Below the pieces are notes generated by a model that searched no databases, was not told the DNA's origin, and saw only the letters and a program-made list of their open reading frames with translations. The position numbers and the translations under genes are program-made. A stretch of 64,000 nucleotides of DNA from Mycobacterium numidiamassiliense (lineage in GTDB: Bacteria; Actinomycetota; Actinomycetes; Mycobacteriales; Mycobacteriaceae). Every line of letters starts with the position of its first letter. The first letter of the stretch is position 1. The DNA lies in the NCBI RefSeq assembly GCF_900157365.1, contig NZ_FUEZ01000004.1:2219066-2283065 (forward strand). Reading direction: 5' to 3'. Positions 17,325 to 25,313 of the stretch are shown here, one piece after another.

Positions 17325-18155
17325 CTAGCGCCGGATGCCCGGCGGGCGTGACCCCGAACGGGAAAGAGCCTGCGGCGAAACCGCATAGATCCGTTGCCTG
17401 GGTCGCCCGGACAACACATAGGTCTGCGTATCGGCCAGGTGACGGCCCGCGATGCGCCGGGCCCGGTCGACGTCGCCCTCGGCAATCATCTCAGTCAGCT
17501 TGACATGCGTGTTGAGTACCGCGCGCCGCTGGGTCAGCGACGGATAGGTGCCACGCGCGGCACTCTCGTCCGCCCACTGACGCTCGTGGCTACTCCACAG
17601 CGTCTCCAGGCTGCCGACGACCGCGATGATGGTGTGGTTGCCACAGCCCTGGACGATGAGATCGTGGAACTCGCGGCCGATTTCGGTGAAGAGCCGACCG
17701 TCCTCAAGATGCTCGGCCATGGAATCGTTGACCTGCTTGAGTTCTGGCACCAAGGTGTCCGCGCGGTCGGGCCGCTGGGCTGCCAACGCGGCGCAGGCGG
17801 GCTCGAGTTCCTGCAGTGCCATGCCCAGATCGCCGATCTCAACCGACTCGCTCTGCAAGAGCAGACCCAGCATGTAGGCCGCACTGGTCTTCGCCGGCGC
17901 GTGAACCACGGCGCCGCCACGATTCCCGCGCCGGACAGACACCAGGCCCTCGGTCTCCAGGATCCGCAGCGCTTCGCGCAGCGACACCAAGCTGACGTTG
18001 AACTGCTCGACGAGCACCTCCTGACGGGGCAGGAGGTCGCCGTCGGCCAATTCGCCGTCGATGATCTGACGGCGCAGCTCGTCGGCTACGATTTCAGCGA
18101 TCCGCGGGGCCGATAGCCGGCGCCGGGCATCGGGACCAATTCCCAGGGCGGTCAT
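17325..18155 (-). CDS. GntR/FadR-type (FCD) transcriptional regulator
   Basis: 276 aa with GAGGA before the ATG. Residues 17-85 are a winged helix (IVADELRRQIIDGELADGDLLPRQEVLVEQFNVSLVSLREALRILETEGLVSVRRG). Residues 105-240 are a helical FCD effector domain with the FH and H metal-ligand pattern (EIGREFHDLIVQGCGNHTII, then NTHVKLTEMI). These regulators respond to small organic acids or acyl-CoAs. It is divergent from the CoA-transferase gene and upstream of the SDR in the same frame. The inverted repeat at 18224-18252 in the divergent region is a candidate operator. It is probably the local regulator of the catabolic island. Confidence 0.85.
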   Translation of the reverse strand: MTALGIGPDARRRLSAPRIAEIVADELRRQIIDGELADGDLLPRQEVLVEQFNVSLVSLREALRILETEGLVSVRRGNRGGAVVHAPAKTSAAYMLGLLLQSESVEIGDLGMALQELEPACAALAAQRPDRADTLVPELKQVNDSMAEHLEDGRLFTEIGREFHDLIVQGCGNHTIIAVVGSLETLWSSHERQWADESAARGTYPSLTQRRAVLNTHVKLTEMIAEGDVDRARRIAGRHLADTQTYVLSGRPRQRIYAVSPQALSRSGSRPPGIRR

Positions 18156-18223
18156 CCAATCCTCGCAGGAAGTAACAGGCGCGAGTCCGCGGCAGCAATG
18201 CCCTCACGTACTCGTCTGGCTTA

Positions 18224-18252
18224 GCTATTTTAGCAGTAATGGTATAAATAGC
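18224..18252. promoter_or_regulatory. Inverted repeat in GntR/CoA-transferase divergent promoter
   Basis: GCTATT (18224-18229) is mirrored by AATAGC (18247-18252), with GCTA-TTT-TAGC nested in the left part. It is the only AT-rich block between the divergent genes, so promoter and operator probably coincide. Confidence 0.4.
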
Positions 18253-18275
18253 GTCTCTGATTCACGGTAGGGCGG

Positions 18276-20666
18276 GTGCGAGTGGGCGAGGAATCCGGCA
18301 GTAGGCCGACGCCGCTTCACGAATTGCGGGTCGTCGAGATCAGTGACCGGATCGCCGGCAGCTACTGCGGGAAGCTGCTGGTCGACGCCGGGGCGCAGGT
18401 CCGCAAAATCGAACCACCGCAAGGGGATTCGCTGCGACAGTATTCGGCGAGCGGTTCCCCGATTGCCGAGGGCGCGGACTCCCCGTTCTACCGCTACCTC
18501 AACGCCGGCAAGCTCAGCGTGACCATCGCCGGGAATCCGGAGCGGCTGAGCGCCGAACTCGCCGGTGCCGACGTGGTGGTTATCACAGCCAACCCGTCGC
18601 AGGCCGCGGCCCTGGGCGTCGATCCGCAACGGCTGCTGGCCGACTCGCCGCAGGCGGTGATCGTCACGATCTCCGATTTCGGCTGGACCGGACCCTATGC
18701 CGACCGCACCGCCAGTGAGTTCACCTTGCAAGCGTGGGCGGGGTCGCCCGGGTTTCGCGGAGATCCTGCCGGGCCCCCGATTTCGATCGGCGGCGACCTG
18801 GGGGAGTACATGGGTGGCGTATTCGCCGCGTTCGGGGCGCTGGCGGTGCGTCGCCGCGTCGAGCGCGGCGGCCCAGGCGAGCACCTCGACCTGTCCATGC
18901 TCGAGGCCATGACGCTCATGCAAAGCAGCGAATGGTTGCATTCGCAGCTGCTGCGGGTGCCGCCGGTCCGCCGCACCACCGAGGTGCCGTCGATCGAGCC
19001 GGCCAAGGACGGCTACGTCGGGATCACCATGGTCACCGGTCAGCAATGGCTTGACTTCGTGGCGATGGTCGAATGCCCGCAGCTGGAAGAGATTGAACAG
19101 CTGCGCTTTCAGATCGGCCGCTGGGGATACCGCGACCTGATCCGCGAACAGATCGGCCCATGGCTGGCCGAACGGACCGTCGAGGAGATCGTCGAACTCG
19201 GGCAACTGTTCCGGCTACCGATCGCCGCGCTGGGCAACGGGTCCACGATCCGCGAGTCGGAGTATGTGGCCCGGCGTCAGGTGTTCGTGCCCAACCCCGG
19301 CGGATTCCACCAGCCCCGCCCGCCATGGCTGATGTCGGCGTGCGCGCCCGCGCCGGTGGGCGATACCGCGCGACCCGGCGCGGACAACGGCGAATCACCT
19401 TGGCAGGCAAGCAAAACCGAATACGCTCCGGCCACCCGGGAGCGTCCGCTGGAGGGCGTTCGGATCGTCGACCTGACCGCGTTCTGGGCCGGGCCGGCGG
19501 CAACCCACTTACTGGCCGCGTTCGGTGCCGAGGTGATCAAGGTCGAGTCGATCCAGCGGCCCGACGGCATCCGCTACTCGGGCGGCATGCGCAAAGACGT
19601 GGACGACTGGTGGGAGTACGGCTGGGTGTTCCACGCGATGAACACCAATAAGCGTTCGGTCACTCTGGATTTGGGCTCCGAGGAGGGGCGCCGCCTTTTC
19701 ACCAGGCTGGCGGCCGGCGCCGACGTGGTGATCGAGAACTTCTCTCCGCGCGTGATGGACCAGTTCGGCCTCACCGCCGACGTGCTCTTGAAGGTCAACC
19801 CCAAACTCGTCGTCGCACGGATGCCCGCGTTCGGGCTGGACGGTCCATGGCGGGAGCGGGTGGGGTTCGCCCCCACCATGGAGCAGATCGCCGGCCTCGC
19901 GTGGGTGACCGGGCTGCCGGACGCTCCGCCGGTGGCGCCGCGCGGCGCCTGCGATCCACTGGCCGGCGTGCATGCCGCCTTCGCGGTGCTGGCTGCGCTG
20001 AATTTCGCCGAACGCACCGGGGCGGGTCAGCAGGTGGAATTGCCGATGCTGGAAACGGTGTTGAATGCCACCGCGATCCAGGCGATCGAGTCCGAGGTCT
20101 TCGGGATCACGCTGAGCCGCCGGGGCAACCGCGGTCACGGCGGGTTGGTTCAGAACCTCTACCGCTGCGCGGGAGACGACGATTGGATCGCGGTCACCAT
20201 CCGCGACGACGAGCAGTGGGCGGCGCTGGTCGACGAGATGGGGCGGCCAGCCTGGTGCGACGATGCCCTGGCCACGGTCGCAGGCCGGCGAGAGCGCGCC
20301 GACGAGATCGATCGACGGCTGCAGGAGTGGTTCACCGGGCAGCAATTGGCGGCGACGGTCGAGCGACTGGCCGCCGCGGGCGTTCCCGCCGCTCCCGTGG
20401 TGTCGCCATCACTGGTAACCGAGAACCCCCAACTGCGCGATCGGGGATTCTTCGAGGAGTTGAACCATTCCAGCATCGGGTCAGCCCTGTATCCCTGCCC
20501 GCCGTTCGCCTTGCTCGCCGGCCAGGACCGGTGGCTGCGCCGCCCGCCGCCGACGCTGGGCGAGCACAATGGGGAGGTATTGCGCGACCGCTGCGGGCTC
20601 ACCGAGGAAGAACTCGCCCACCTTGCAACCACCGGAGTGATCGGGACCCGCCCCAAGGGTCTTTAA
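18276..20666 (+). CDS. Tandem-fused family III CoA-transferase (CaiB/BaiF type)
   Basis: 796 aa, twice the usual 390-400. Residues 12-370 and 395-790 are each a full CaiB/BaiF domain, with VVEISDRIAGSYCGKLLVDAGAQVRKIE and IVDLTAFWAGPAATHLLAAFGAEVIKVE as the matching N-terminal CoA-binding segments. Each keeps the catalytic-type Asp (GGDLGEYMGG at 174; ACDPLAGVHA at 560). These enzymes move CoA between carboxylates without ATP. A fused pair would be an intramolecular dimer, since the family works as an interlocked dimer. The start could be GTG 18276 or GTG 18282. It is followed by the ferredoxin and an NTF2-like gene, 11 and 4 bases apart. Confidence 0.87.
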   Translation: MRVGEESGSRPTPLHELRVVEISDRIAGSYCGKLLVDAGAQVRKIEPPQGDSLRQYSASGSPIAEGADSPFYRYLNAGKLSVTIAGNPERLSAELAGADVVVITANPSQAAALGVDPQRLLADSPQAVIVTISDFGWTGPYADRTASEFTLQAWAGSPGFRGDPAGPPISIGGDLGEYMGGVFAAFGALAVRRRVERGGPGEHLDLSMLEAMTLMQSSEWLHSQLLRVPPVRRTTEVPSIEPAKDGYVGITMVTGQQWLDFVAMVECPQLEEIEQLRFQIGRWGYRDLIREQIGPWLAERTVEEIVELGQLFRLPIAALGNGSTIRESEYVARRQVFVPNPGGFHQPRPPWLMSACAPAPVGDTARPGADNGESPWQASKTEYAPATRERPLEGVRIVDLTAFWAGPAATHLLAAFGAEVIKVESIQRPDGIRYSGGMRKDVDDWWEYGWVFHAMNTNKRSVTLDLGSEEGRRLFTRLAAGADVVIENFSPRVMDQFGLTADVLLKVNPKLVVARMPAFGLDGPWRERVGFAPTMEQIAGLAWVTGLPDAPPVAPRGACDPLAGVHAAFAVLAALNFAERTGAGQQVELPMLETVLNATAIQAIESEVFGITLSRRGNRGHGGLVQNLYRCAGDDDWIAVTIRDDEQWAALVDEMGRPAWCDDALATVAGRRERADEIDRRLQEWFTGQQLAATVERLAAAGVPAAPVVSPSLVTENPQLRDRGFFEELNHSSIGSALYPCPPFALLAGQDRWLRRPPPTLGEHNGEVLRDRCGLTEEELAHLATTGVIGTRPKGL

Positions 20667-20677
20667 GGAGGCAACTG

Positions 20678-20869
20678 ATGCGCGTGACTGTCGACGGAAA
20701 CTCTTGTGAGGCAAGCGGTTTCTGTGAGTCAATCGCCCCGGACGTGTTCGAACTGGGCGACGAGGACGTGGTGCAGATCGCGGACGGCCCGGTGCCGGAG
20801 CATCTGGAGATCGATGTTCGCGCCGCGGTGGAGCAGTGCCCGAAGGCCGCGCTGCGAATTCAGGAGTGA
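20678..20869 (+). CDS. Small 3-cysteine ferredoxin ([3Fe-4S] type)
   Basis: 63 aa behind a strong TAAGGAGG. Cys10, Cys16 and Cys54 (CEASGFC and CPKAAL) match the single-cluster [3Fe-4S] ferredoxins that serve actinobacterial P450s and oxygenases. The second Cys of a four-Cys set is replaced (A12/S13), so a 3Fe cluster is expected. It lies between the CoA-transferase and an NTF2-like gene, with the KshA-like Rieske oxygenase next downstream. It may deliver electrons to that oxygenase or to an enzyme elsewhere. No reductase is encoded nearby. Confidence 0.88.
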   Translation: MRVTVDGNSCEASGFCESIAPDVFELGDEDVVQIADGPVPEHLEIDVRAAVEQCPKAALRIQE

Positions 20870-20873
20870 CGCT

Positions 20874-21314
20874 GTGTCGTCGCGAGACATGACGAGATAC
20901 GCCGCGATGCGGCCCTACTTCGCGGTTGTCGCCGAGGGTCTGGCGGGCCTGGTGGACGGGACCGATTTCTTCGATATGCACGCCGAGGATGTGGTGGTCG
21001 AGTACGTCATCACCGTCCCGGATTACCCGCGCCGAATCGTCGGGCGAGCAGCGCTGGCCGAGCTGTACTCGAATTATGGGGATTCGATCGTGCAGAGCGG
21101 CAGCAGCGACGTGTACCGCTATTACGACCCCGAGAAGTCCGTGGTGACTCTCGAGTACACGATGCACGGAACGGTGATCAGCACGGGTGCGCCCTACGTC
21201 AACCGGTTCGTCTCGGTGATCACAATCGCGGACCGCAAGATCGTGCACTGGCGCGACTACCTGGACCCGCTGGCGGTGCTTGCCGCATTCGGCGATACGC
21301 CTGCGCCGTACTGA
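20874..21314 (+). CDS. SnoaL/NTF2-like protein
   Basis: 146 aa from GTG at 20874, with AGGAG seven bases upstream inside the ferredoxin end; an ATG at 20889 would be five codons in. It has a single-domain NTF2 cone fold pattern: an N-terminal helix FAVVAEGLAGLVDGTDFFDMHAEDVVVEYV, then strands ending KIVHWRDYLDPLAVLAAFG. Members act as ketosteroid-isomerase-like, epoxide hydrolase or polyketide cyclase enzymes, or as binding proteins. With the coupled CoA-transferase and ferredoxin it probably acts on the same substrate. The reaction is unknown. Confidence 0.75.
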   Translation: MSSRDMTRYAAMRPYFAVVAEGLAGLVDGTDFFDMHAEDVVVEYVITVPDYPRRIVGRAALAELYSNYGDSIVQSGSSDVYRYYDPEKSVVTLEYTMHGTVISTGAPYVNRFVSVITIADRKIVHWRDYLDPLAVLAAFGDTPAPY

Positions 21315-21474
21315 CCTGGTGCCGCTGCGTGCGCGCCATCATGGGGGTCACGACGAACAACCGTTGCGCCACAAGGCCTTATCGCGTCGGCGTGCCGGCC
21401 CGGCCGTCGTTGCCGACCATGCTCCGGCGGACACCGGCGCCGCACGGCGGCACTCGGCAGGCACCCGCGTTGAC

Positions 21475-21504
21475 GTTCTATGCCTAAAATAGTAAAAATA
21501 GAAC
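21475..21504. promoter_or_regulatory. Inverted repeat upstream of KshA-like Rieske gene
   Basis: GTTCTAT and ATAGAAC (7-bp perfect arms) flank a 16-base AT-rich spacer with AAAATAG repeats. It lies 68 bases before the Rieske start in a 257-base gap with no other recognisable gene. It is a probable operator or promoter. Confidence 0.45.
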
Positions 21505-21571
21505 CTGTCGCCGAACCGCGGTCGATCAAGGCGGCCCAATTGCGTTCGGCCGCGTGGGATACGGAGCAGTC

Positions 21572-22681
21572 GTGACAGATACGCTTTCAGAGCAGGACCC
21601 GTCGGAACGCGAGTTCGGCCAGTCCGGCATTGCCTTGTCCACTTACCGGTTCCCGACGGGGTGGTTCATCGTCTCGTTCGCTTCGGACCTGGCCCCCGGT
21701 CAGGTCAAGCGGGTGCACTACTTCGGCGAGGAGCTGGTGCTGTTTCGCACCGCGTCGGGCAAGGTGCACGTGCTGGACGCGTACTGCCAGCACCTCGGCG
21801 CCAACATGGGGGTCGGCGGCACCGTGGAAGGCGAGCACATCGTCTGCCCCTGGCATGGCTGGCAGTGGCGCGGCGACGGCAGCAACGCGCTGATCCCCTA
21901 CAGCAAGATCGGGTGCAAGAACAACGTCCGCATCCGCGCCTACCCGGCGATGGAGTGGTACGGCTTCATCGTGGTCTGGCACGAGCGGCACGGCCGGGCG
22001 CCGTACTGGCAGCCGCCGGTGCTGCCCGAGCTGGAGACTGACGAGTACTACCCGCTGCACCCACATACCCGGATGCTCAACCGGGTCAAGGTGCACGCGC
22101 AGATGATCATCGAGAACGCCGCCGACCCCTACCACGTGCAGTACGTGCACAAGGCCGCCAACCCCGCGAACACCACCTCGTTCGAGGTGTCCGGCTATCA
22201 CCTGCACGCCACGGTCAGCGCCCACTTCGGCGGCGGCCGGGGGTCGACGTGGTTGACCCCGAACGGGCCGGTCGACGCCAAGATCATCTATGACAACTAC
22301 TCGCTGGGGCTTGGCATCGTCCGCTTCCCCAGCGAGTTGGTGGCCACGGTCGAGGTCACCGGACAGACGCCGGTCGACGAGGACTACACCGACTACTTCT
22401 TCACCCAGGCGTCCATCCGCGAGCCGGGCGACACCGGCGACGCGCCCACCGGCCGCGCCGCGAAGTTCCTGGCGCTGCAACAAGAGGTCATCAAACAGGA
22501 CTTCTTCACCTGGGAGAACATGAAATACCTGGAGAAGCCGAACCTGGCGCCCGAGGAGGCGCACGACTACGCCGCGCTGCGCCGCTGGGCGCACCGCTTC
22601 TACCCGGGTGCCGAGGCGGCTGCCACCGACTTCGGCTACACGGCCAGCGGTGAGCCCGACCCGGCGGCCGCCAAAGCCTGA
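21572..22681 (+). CDS. Rieske non-heme iron oxygenase, KshA-like
   Basis: 369 aa from GTG at 21572 (GGAG upstream). Rieske [2Fe-2S] ligands are C72-x-H74 (YCQHLGAN) and C92-x2-H95 (CPWHGWQW). The mononuclear iron site is ENAADPYHVQYVHKAA, supplying Asp and two His. The general architecture recalls the 3-ketosteroid 9-alpha-hydroxylase oxygenase subunit KshA, so a terpenoid or steroid-like substrate is plausible. It needs an electron donor; the ferredoxin 0.7 kb upstream is a candidate. It begins a same-strand run with an acyl-CoA ligase (10 bases on), a SnoaL-like protein and two MaoC-like proteins. Confidence 0.87.
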   Translation: MTDTLSEQDPSEREFGQSGIALSTYRFPTGWFIVSFASDLAPGQVKRVHYFGEELVLFRTASGKVHVLDAYCQHLGANMGVGGTVEGEHIVCPWHGWQWRGDGSNALIPYSKIGCKNNVRIRAYPAMEWYGFIVVWHERHGRAPYWQPPVLPELETDEYYPLHPHTRMLNRVKVHAQMIIENAADPYHVQYVHKAANPANTTSFEVSGYHLHATVSAHFGGGRGSTWLTPNGPVDAKIIYDNYSLGLGIVRFPSELVATVEVTGQTPVDEDYTDYFFTQASIREPGDTGDAPTGRAAKFLALQQEVIKQDFFTWENMKYLEKPNLAPEEAHDYAALRRWAHRFYPGAEAAATDFGYTASGEPDPAAAKA

Positions 22682-22691
22682 TCGGAGCCAG

Positions 22692-24278
22692 GTGGACTCC
22701 GCCCGCAGTGCGCCGCTCGGGCCGTCCGATTTCGGTGTCGATAGTTTCACCGTGCCGGCCGTGCTCGACCGCCGCGCCGAGCAGCATCCCGACCGGGTGA
22801 TGATGTCGATCGCCGGAACCGACGTGACGTTCGAGCAGATGCGGCAACGCTCGGCCGCGGCGGCCGCGATGCTGACCGAACTGGGTGTGGGCCGCGGCGA
22901 CGGCGTGGCCCTGTTCACCGCGACCTGCCCGGCATGGGTCTACTTCTGGCTGGGTGCGGCGCGCATCGGAGCGGTGAGCGCGGCGGTCAACGCGGCGAAC
23001 AAGGGCGAGTTCCTGCTGCACACCCTGCGGCTGTCGCAGGCCAAAGTGATTGTCACCGATGCCGAGCGCCGGCCTCGCGTCGACGAGATCGCCGACCAAC
23101 TAGAAACGGTGACTGACGTTGTGGTGCACGATGATTCACTGCGCAGCGCGCTTGAGCGCGCGACCACTAATACGGTCCCCGACGCCTGTGCGCCGCCCGT
23201 CGAGGTCGGATCTTTGTTCTACACGTCGGGCACCACCGGACCGTCGAAAGCCGTCGCCACCACCTGGCAGTACCTGTTCTCGGTGGCCGCGACGGTGGCC
23301 TCGGCGTGGGAGTTGCGGGCAGGGGAGGTGCTATGGACGGCGATGCCGCTGTTTCACCTGAGTGCGGCGCCCAGCGTGCTGGCCCCGATGTTGGTCGGCG
23401 CAACGACGGTGTTGGCGAAGGCTTTCCATCCGGGTGAGGTGTGGGATGACGTGCGTGCCCACCGCGCCATCGGCTTCGCCGGTGCCGGGGCGATGGTCTC
23501 GATGCTGCAGAACCTGCCCGCCGATTCGCGCGATGCAGACCTGCCGCTGCGATTCATTTCCGCCGCGCCCATCGACGCCAACTCCTATTCGGAGATCGAA
23601 AAGCGCTACGGCTGTCGCATTGTGACGATGTACGGGATGACCGAAGCCTTCCCGATCGCCGTCAAGGGCGTGGCCGACGAAGGAGTTCCGGGCACATCGG
23701 GTCGGCCGAACCCCAACTTCGACGTGCGCATCGTCGACCCCGACGGCAAGCCCCTGCCCGCCGACGCCGTCGGGGAGATCACCTGCAGGCCCCGGCATCC
23801 GCATGTGATGAGCGAGGGCTACATCGGTGCGGGGTTGCAGGTCGAGCCCCACCCGGAATGGTTCCGCACCGGCGATCTCGGCCGGCTCGATGCGGACCAG
23901 AACCTGACTTATGTTGACCGGAGCAAAGATTCGCTGCGCAGGCGCGGCGAGAATGTCTCCTCGGTCGAGGTGGAGGCGGTGGTGTTGCGTCATCCCGCCG
24001 TGGCCGAGGCCGCCGCGGTCGGGGTGCCCAGCGACCTGGGTGAGGACGACATTCTGTTGGTCGTTGCATTGCGTCCCGGGGCGGCGCTGGACTGCGCCGA
24101 GCTGCTCGATTTCTGCGCTGCCCGCATGCCGTACTTCTGCGTGCCGCGGTTCGTCGACACGGTGGATGAACTTCCGAAGAACGTGATCGGACGCGTACGT
24201 AAAGATTTGTTGCGCGCTCGGGGATTGAATCCGGGCGTCTGGGATCGGGAAAGTTACGGCTATATCGTGAGCCGCTGA
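22692..24278 (+). CDS. AMP-dependent acyl-CoA ligase (CaiC/FadD-like)
   Basis: 528 aa from GTG at 22692 with GGAG five bases upstream, ten bases after the Rieske stop. The P-loop is SLFYTSGTTGPSK, the A5 motif is TMYGMTEAFP and the hinge is RTGDLGRLDADQNLTYVDRSKDSLRRRGENVSSVEVE. At the C-terminal catalytic Lys position the sequence reads LPKNVIGRVRKDLL, with Arg replacing the usual Lys of TGK. Crotonobetaine/carnitine-CoA ligase-like enzymes show related substitutions, so it may be active but with altered adenylation. It presumably activates the carboxylic acid handled by the neighbouring Rieske and MaoC proteins. Confidence 0.85.
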   Translation: MDSARSAPLGPSDFGVDSFTVPAVLDRRAEQHPDRVMMSIAGTDVTFEQMRQRSAAAAAMLTELGVGRGDGVALFTATCPAWVYFWLGAARIGAVSAAVNAANKGEFLLHTLRLSQAKVIVTDAERRPRVDEIADQLETVTDVVVHDDSLRSALERATTNTVPDACAPPVEVGSLFYTSGTTGPSKAVATTWQYLFSVAATVASAWELRAGEVLWTAMPLFHLSAAPSVLAPMLVGATTVLAKAFHPGEVWDDVRAHRAIGFAGAGAMVSMLQNLPADSRDADLPLRFISAAPIDANSYSEIEKRYGCRIVTMYGMTEAFPIAVKGVADEGVPGTSGRPNPNFDVRIVDPDGKPLPADAVGEITCRPRHPHVMSEGYIGAGLQVEPHPEWFRTGDLGRLDADQNLTYVDRSKDSLRRRGENVSSVEVEAVVLRHPAVAEAAAVGVPSDLGEDDILLVVALRPGAALDCAELLDFCAARMPYFCVPRFVDTVDELPKNVIGRVRKDLLRARGLNPGVWDRESYGYIVSR

Positions 24279-24343
24279 GGTAAGTTAAGTTAGTGTTACA
24301 TGAGTTTTTCCCCGTCATTTCGTAGAGAGGTCGGCGAACCAAG

Positions 24344-24769
24344 ATGACGATGACCTACCAGCAAGAACAGTTCCTGCAATCCGCGACGGGCCGAGACGCA
24401 ATCCTGAACCTGAATGCCCGTCACAACCGGGCCTATTCCGCAGGCAAACGTGATCGGTGGATCGCCACGTTCCGCCACTCCGGTGCCACCTATGTTCGGG
24501 ACGGCGAGCTGTTCACCAGCCTGCGCTCCGGCTTCGACGGCGGCGACGGGGCGCGCTTGGTGACCGTCGATCACGAGATCCACATCGACGGGGTCAACGC
24601 CAGCCAGCGTTGTGTTGCCCTGCTATTTGCCGCCGCGTACGGCGACACCACCCTGCGGGCCACCGGGACATACCGCGACGAGCTCATCTTCGAGCGCGGC
24701 GACTGGTACTTCACGTCCCGCAACCTCGCATGGGACGTGGTGCCGAGCCGGCACCCGCTCGTCATGTAA
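24344..24769 (+). CDS. SnoaL-like (NTF2 fold) protein
   Basis: 141 aa. The helix-strand pattern (ILNLNARHNRAYSAGKRDRWIATFRHSGATYVRDG, then LRATGTYRDELIFERGDWYFTSRNLAWDVV) is typical of SnoaL_4-type proteins such as the small subunits or isomerase-like partners encoded with Rieske oxygenases. A 65-base AT-rich gap (TAAGTTAAGTTAGTG at about 24281) separates it from the ligase and could hold a secondary promoter. The ribosome site before the ATG is poor, and ATG 24350 is an alternative. The exact reaction is unknown. Confidence 0.72.
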   Translation: MTMTYQQEQFLQSATGRDAILNLNARHNRAYSAGKRDRWIATFRHSGATYVRDGELFTSLRSGFDGGDGARLVTVDHEIHIDGVNASQRCVALLFAAAYGDTTLRATGTYRDELIFERGDWYFTSRNLAWDVVPSRHPLVM

Positions 24770-24782
24770 GCGGCACCGCTAC

Positions 24783-25313
24783 GTGGATCAGGACCTCAGC
24801 TACCAGCTGGCCTTCGGCAGCTACGAGGACGCATTGGCGATGGTCGGCGCGGCCGGCCAACCGCGAACCGCGGCGACACCGGTCAGCGGCGCGCGCATCC
24901 AGTTGTTCGCCGCGATGGTGCGCGACGGCAATAGGTCGTATTGGGATGGCGAATTCGCCCGGCAAACCTGGGGAGGCTTGCTGGCCCCGCCGGCTTTGTT
25001 GATGGGGTGGCTGATCCCACCGCCGTGGCAGCCGGGGGGCAGGCCGCCCGCGGCGTCGATGGTGTTGCGAGTGCCGTTGCCGGGCACCACATTCATCAAC
25101 GCGGCCAATGATGTCGAGTTCTTGGAGCCGATCCTCGAGGGTGATCTGCTCACCGTCGTCGAAGAGCTGGTGTCGGTGTCGCCGGAGAAGCGGACCCGGT
25201 TGGGCGTCGGTCATTTCGTCGAGACGCTGGAGACCTACCGTCGCCAGGACCAGACCGTCGTGGCCCGGTGCCGCAACACGTTGTTCCGTTTCACCCCCGA
25301 GGCCACCACGTGA
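24783..25313 (+). CDS. MaoC-like dehydratase N-terminal-type (FAS1-like) protein
   Basis: 176 aa from GTG at 24783. It shows the FAS1-like dehydratase hotdog pattern (ARQTWGGLLAPPALLMGWLIPPPWQPGG, LRVPLPGTTFINAANDVEFLEPILEGDLLTVVEELVSVSPEKRTRLGVGHFV). Its stop overlaps the GTG of the next hotdog gene (GTGA), so the two subunits are translationally coupled. Paired MaoC-like proteins in actinobacteria form heterodimeric enoyl-CoA hydratases (ChsH1-ChsH2 in cholesterol side-chain loss). Hydration of a bulky enoyl-CoA is the likely role. Catalytic residues cannot be confirmed by eye. Confidence 0.75.
   Translation: MDQDLSYQLAFGSYEDALAMVGAAGQPRTAATPVSGARIQLFAAMVRDGNRSYWDGEFARQTWGGLLAPPALLMGWLIPPPWQPGGRPPAASMVLRVPLPGTTFINAANDVEFLEPILEGDLLTVVEELVSVSPEKRTRLGVGHFVETLETYRRQDQTVVARCRNTLFRFTPEATT

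Noticed and set aside
18276..20666. Second half of the CoA-transferase as an inactive copy
   Set aside because: I first read VELPMLE as loss of the catalytic Asp, but the catalytic-type Asp lies earlier (ACDPLAG, residue 560) and is kept.
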